From: Psychromarinibacter sediminicola
Lineage (GTDB): Bacteria; Pseudomonadota; Alphaproteobacteria; Rhodobacterales; Rhodobacteraceae
Direction: 5' to 3'
DNA length: 35,148 nt
Assembly (NCBI RefSeq): GCF_029168335.1
Contig: NZ_JARGYC010000047.1
Coordinates: 1-35,148 of the forward strand
A program made the position numbers and the translations under genes. The number at the start of each line of letters is the position of its first letter. The first letter of the stretch is position 1. Below the pieces are notes generated by a model. It did no database searches. It was not told the origin of the DNA and worked only from the letters and a program-made list of their open reading frames with translations. Positions 33,131 to 35,148 of the stretch are shown here, one piece after another.

Positions 33131-34665
33131 TGCTCTGGTCCCTTATCAAGGTCATCCTGTTCGTCGCCCTCATCGCCGCGGCCACGCTGGGCGCGGGCTA
33201 CCTGATGGAAACCGACGGCGGCATCCGGATTTCCATCGCCGAGACCGAGTTCAACCTCGGCCCGCTGCAGGCGGTGATCGCCGCGCTGCTGCTGGTGCTG
33301 GTGGTCTGGCTGTTCATCAAGCTGGTGGGCCTGCTGGTCGCCACGCTGCGCTTTCTGAACGGCGACGAGACGGCGATCTCGCGCTATTTCGCCCGCAACC
33401 GCGAGCGCAAGGGCTTCCAGGCGCTGGCCGACGGCATGATGGCGCTGGCCTCGGGCGAGGGCCGGCTGGCGATGAAGAACGCGCAGAAGGCCGAGAAATA
33501 CCTGCACCGGCCCGATCTGACCAACCTGATCACCGCGCAGGCCGCCGAGATGGCGGGCGACCACAAGGCGGCCGAGGAGACCTACAAGCGCCTCCTGGCC
33601 GACGACCGCACCCGCTTCGTCGGCGTGCGCGGCATCATGAAGCAGAAGCTGGCCGAGGGCGACACCGACCGCGCGCTGAAGCTGGCGGAGAAGGCCTTTG
33701 CCCTGAAGCCCAAGCACGAGGAGACGCAGGATATCCTCCTGCGCCTGCAGGCCGAGCACGGCGACTGGGCCGGCGCGCGCCACACGCTGGGCGCCAAGCT
33801 GAAGCACGGCTCGATGCCGCGCGACGTCTACCGCCGCCGCGACGCGGTGCTGGCGCTGTCCGAGGCGAAGGACGTCCTCAGCGAGGACAGCACCATCGAA
33901 CAGCGCGAGGCCGCGATCGAGGCCAACCGCCTGTCGCCCGACCTGATCCCGGCGGCCGCCATGGCCGCGCGCAGCTATATCGACCAGAACAAGCCGCGCT
34001 ACGCCGCCCGCGTCCTGAAGAAGGCGTGGGAGGCACAGCCGCATCCCGACCTCGCCGCCGCCTTCGCCGAGATCCAGCCCGAGGAGACGCCCGAACAGCG
34101 GATCAAGCGGTTCCAGACCCTGACCAAGCTGAAGCCCGACCACCCCGAGACCCGGATGCTCTCGGCCGAGCTCTACCTGGCGGCCGAGGATTTCCCCGCC
34201 GCCCGCCGCGCCCTGGGCGACCTGGCGCAATCCGAGCCGACGGCCCGGGCGCTGGCGATCATGGCCGCCATCGAGCGCGGCGAGGGCGCCGACGAATCGG
34301 TCGTGCGGGCTTATCTGACGCGGGCGCTGACGGCCTCGCGCGGGCCGCAATGGGTCTGCGACAACTGCCAGTCGATCCACAATCACTGGATGCCGGTCTG
34401 CTCGAACTGCTCGGGCTTCGACACGCTGGCCTGGCGCACGCCGGCCGAGGGCGAGGTGGCGATGCCCGGCTCCACCGGCATGCTGCCGCTGATCGTGGGC
34501 AAGTCGCCGGCCGCGACCGAACTCGCCGTGGCCGAGGACGTCCCCGCCGCCGAAGAGCCCGCTTCGCCGGCGGAAGACAGCCCCGCCGAGACGCCGTCCG
34601 AGGCCGCCGAGACGGAGGTGACCGACGCCGAGATCGTCGAGGACGACGCGACGCAAAAACGCTGA
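33130..34665 (+). CDS. hemY: HemY-like TPR membrane protein with a C-terminal zinc ribbon
   Basis: This 511-residue protein has two N-terminal helices (about 6-26 and 46-70) that form the HemY_N domain, followed by a long series of TPR-like helical repeats (about 95-400). Near the C-terminus it carries WVCDNCQSIHNHWMPVCSNC, with Cys410, 413, 424 and 427, a rubredoxin-type metal site. An acidic tail then follows. The role of HemY is unclear despite its name, and the ribbon makes it resemble LapB/YciM of lipopolysaccharide control. The ATG shares its first base with the mic60 stop (TAATG). It is the last gene before the tRNA. Confidence 0.9.
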   Translation: MLWSLIKVILFVALIAAATLGAGYLMETDGGIRISIAETEFNLGPLQAVIAALLLVLVVWLFIKLVGLLVATLRFLNGDETAISRYFARNRERKGFQALADGMMALASGEGRLAMKNAQKAEKYLHRPDLTNLITAQAAEMAGDHKAAEETYKRLLADDRTRFVGVRGIMKQKLAEGDTDRALKLAEKAFALKPKHEETQDILLRLQAEHGDWAGARHTLGAKLKHGSMPRDVYRRRDAVLALSEAKDVLSEDSTIEQREAAIEANRLSPDLIPAAAMAARSYIDQNKPRYAARVLKKAWEAQPHPDLAAAFAEIQPEETPEQRIKRFQTLTKLKPDHPETRMLSAELYLAAEDFPAARRALGDLAQSEPTARALAIMAAIERGEGADESVVRAYLTRALTASRGPQWVCDNCQSIHNHWMPVCSNCSGFDTLAWRTPAEGEVAMPGSTGMLPLIVGKSPAATELAVAEDVPAAEEPASPAEDSPAETPSEAAETEVTDAEIVEDDATQKR

Positions 34666-34756
34666 TTTTGGGGCTACCCATGCGCCGCGACGGGTGCTAA
34701 ACGGCCCGCCAAAGGTCCGCACGGCCCCGCGCCATCCGGACCGCGACAGAAAGAGT

Positions 34757-34832
34757 GCCGGTGTAGCTCAGCTGGTAGAGCACGTCATTCGTAATGATGG
34801 GGTCGTAGGTTCGAGTCCTATCACCGGCACCA
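34757..34832 (+). tRNA. tRNA-Thr (anticodon CGT)
   Basis: A full cloverleaf of 76 nt can be drawn, including an encoded CCA end. The acceptor stem is GCCGGTG with CACCGGC, the D arm GCTC/GAGC, the anticodon stem CGTCA with TGATG and loop TTCGTAA. The anticodon CGT reads ACG (Thr), the discriminator base is A, and the T-arm is GTAGG TTCGAGT CCTAT. It lies 91 bp after hemY and is followed by a T-run (GTTTTTTC) that may be its terminator. Confidence 0.97.
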
Positions 34833-35070
34833 CTCCTGTCGTTTTTTCTCCCTAGCAACGGTTCTTAGCCCAAAAACTCGGCCATCTATCCCATTACAGG
34901 GCTGTTTGGCGCACCGGTCCGCATCCGAGTCGCGATGTGCTGAGGGCTGTGCGCGCGCTTCTCCTACACCAAGCGTTGAAAAACTGTCTCCCGTGGAAGG
35001 CCGTTGCAACGGCGTGACTTGACTCGTGGCCTATTACGCTGGTCAATCCAAGGTCTAGAGCTTCGTGCGT
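34833..35070. other. Less GC-rich non-coding stretch between tRNA-Thr and an IS630-like end
   Basis: After the tRNA terminator the base composition drops clearly below that of the preceding genes. Only short frames without ribosome sites occur. A 62-codon minus-strand frame (34821-35009) runs into the tRNA and is rejected. No copy of the tRNA 3' end, as an attachment-site repeat, is present before the window ends. The stretch is likely to be flanking or terminal sequence of inserted DNA. Confidence 0.5.
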
Positions 35071-35148
35071 TTAATCGTGGGCATATCCTGCGGCCTTGAA
35101 GTAGTTCCAGCATTCGTCGGGTTCGAAGAGATCGCAGATGTCGCCGAC
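35071..35148 (-). mobile_element. C-terminal end of an IS630-family transposase, cut by the window edge
   Basis: Reading the minus strand from the right edge gives VGDICDLFEPDECWNYFKAA, then GYAHD and a TAA stop (35071-35073). The ending LFxPDECxNYFxxAGY is the typical C-terminus of IS630-family (DDE) transposases. Only 25 codons are visible, so neither intactness nor the exact IS can be judged. It lies about 240 bp from tRNA-Thr. Confidence 0.75.

Noticed and set aside
34821-35009. 62-codon minus-strand frame next to the tRNA
   Set aside because: It overlaps the tRNA gene, has no ribosome site and no recognisable motif.

Overview
The window is a piece of a high-GC alphaproteobacterial chromosome, almost certainly from the Rhodobacterales (Rhodobacteraceae/Paracoccaceae). 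The evidence is the RegB/SenC/RegA redox cluster with its characteristic divergent layout, the hemD-mic60-hemY cluster, a DUF2853 gene, and strongly GC-rich third codon positions throughout the core genes.

Region 1 (1-3.1 kb) is a mosaic of mobile-element debris. A TniQ-like fragment with an in-frame stop lies next to an internal piece of an IS110-family transposase. This is joined to the C-terminus of a Mu-like major head protein (gpT). An apparently intact Mu-like I protease/scaffold gene follows, then a Mor-family activator and a small helix-turn-helix gene. The order T-then-I is the reverse of Mu.

Region 2 (3.3-8.8 kb, minus strand) carries an MltB-type lytic transglycosylase, RNase R, a TIGR04282/DUF2064-type glycosyltransferase and DapE. 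Region 3 (9.06-10.3 kb, plus) is a two-gene unit: a 71-residue piece resembling the start of a choice-of-anchor-L domain, overlapping a Hint-domain protein without the usual catalytic Cys. Region 4 (10.4-14.6 kb) holds a PhzF-like isomerase, a HAD phosphatase that appears to start at CTG, a small unknown protein, a GlsB/YeaQ-type membrane protein and DapD, with a divergent LOG-family gene.

Region 5 (14.5-21.9 kb) has a ribbon-helix-helix protein, a secreted CAP-domain protein, RlmN and a membrane-anchored PAS protein with no kinase domain. The redox regulators follow: regB on the minus strand, divergent from senC, regA and a lipoprotein gene. Region 6 (21.9-27.5 kb) has an acetyltransferase overlapping an HD phosphohydrolase, a small secreted protein, ahcY, an acidic PRC-barrel protein, a ketopantoate-reductase-like enzyme and a DUF2853 protein, several separated by clear hairpin terminators.

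Region 7 (27.5-34.7 kb) begins with a 300-bp structured intergenic stretch. It continues with a DUF1761 membrane protein, an EVE-domain protein, gpsA and tsaD on the minus strand, divergent from hemD, mic60 and hemY on the plus strand. The window ends with tRNA-Thr(CGT), a less GC-rich non-coding stretch and the C-terminal end of an IS630-like transposase, which suggests an accessory insertion beside the tRNA.

Most of the window is conserved housekeeping and envelope/redox physiology. I see no CRISPR array, defence island or biosynthetic cluster. The unusual material is at the two mobile-element edges, in the Hint unit, in the CTG-start gene, in stop-codon-containing tandem repeats, and in the 27.5-27.7 kb intergenic structure.
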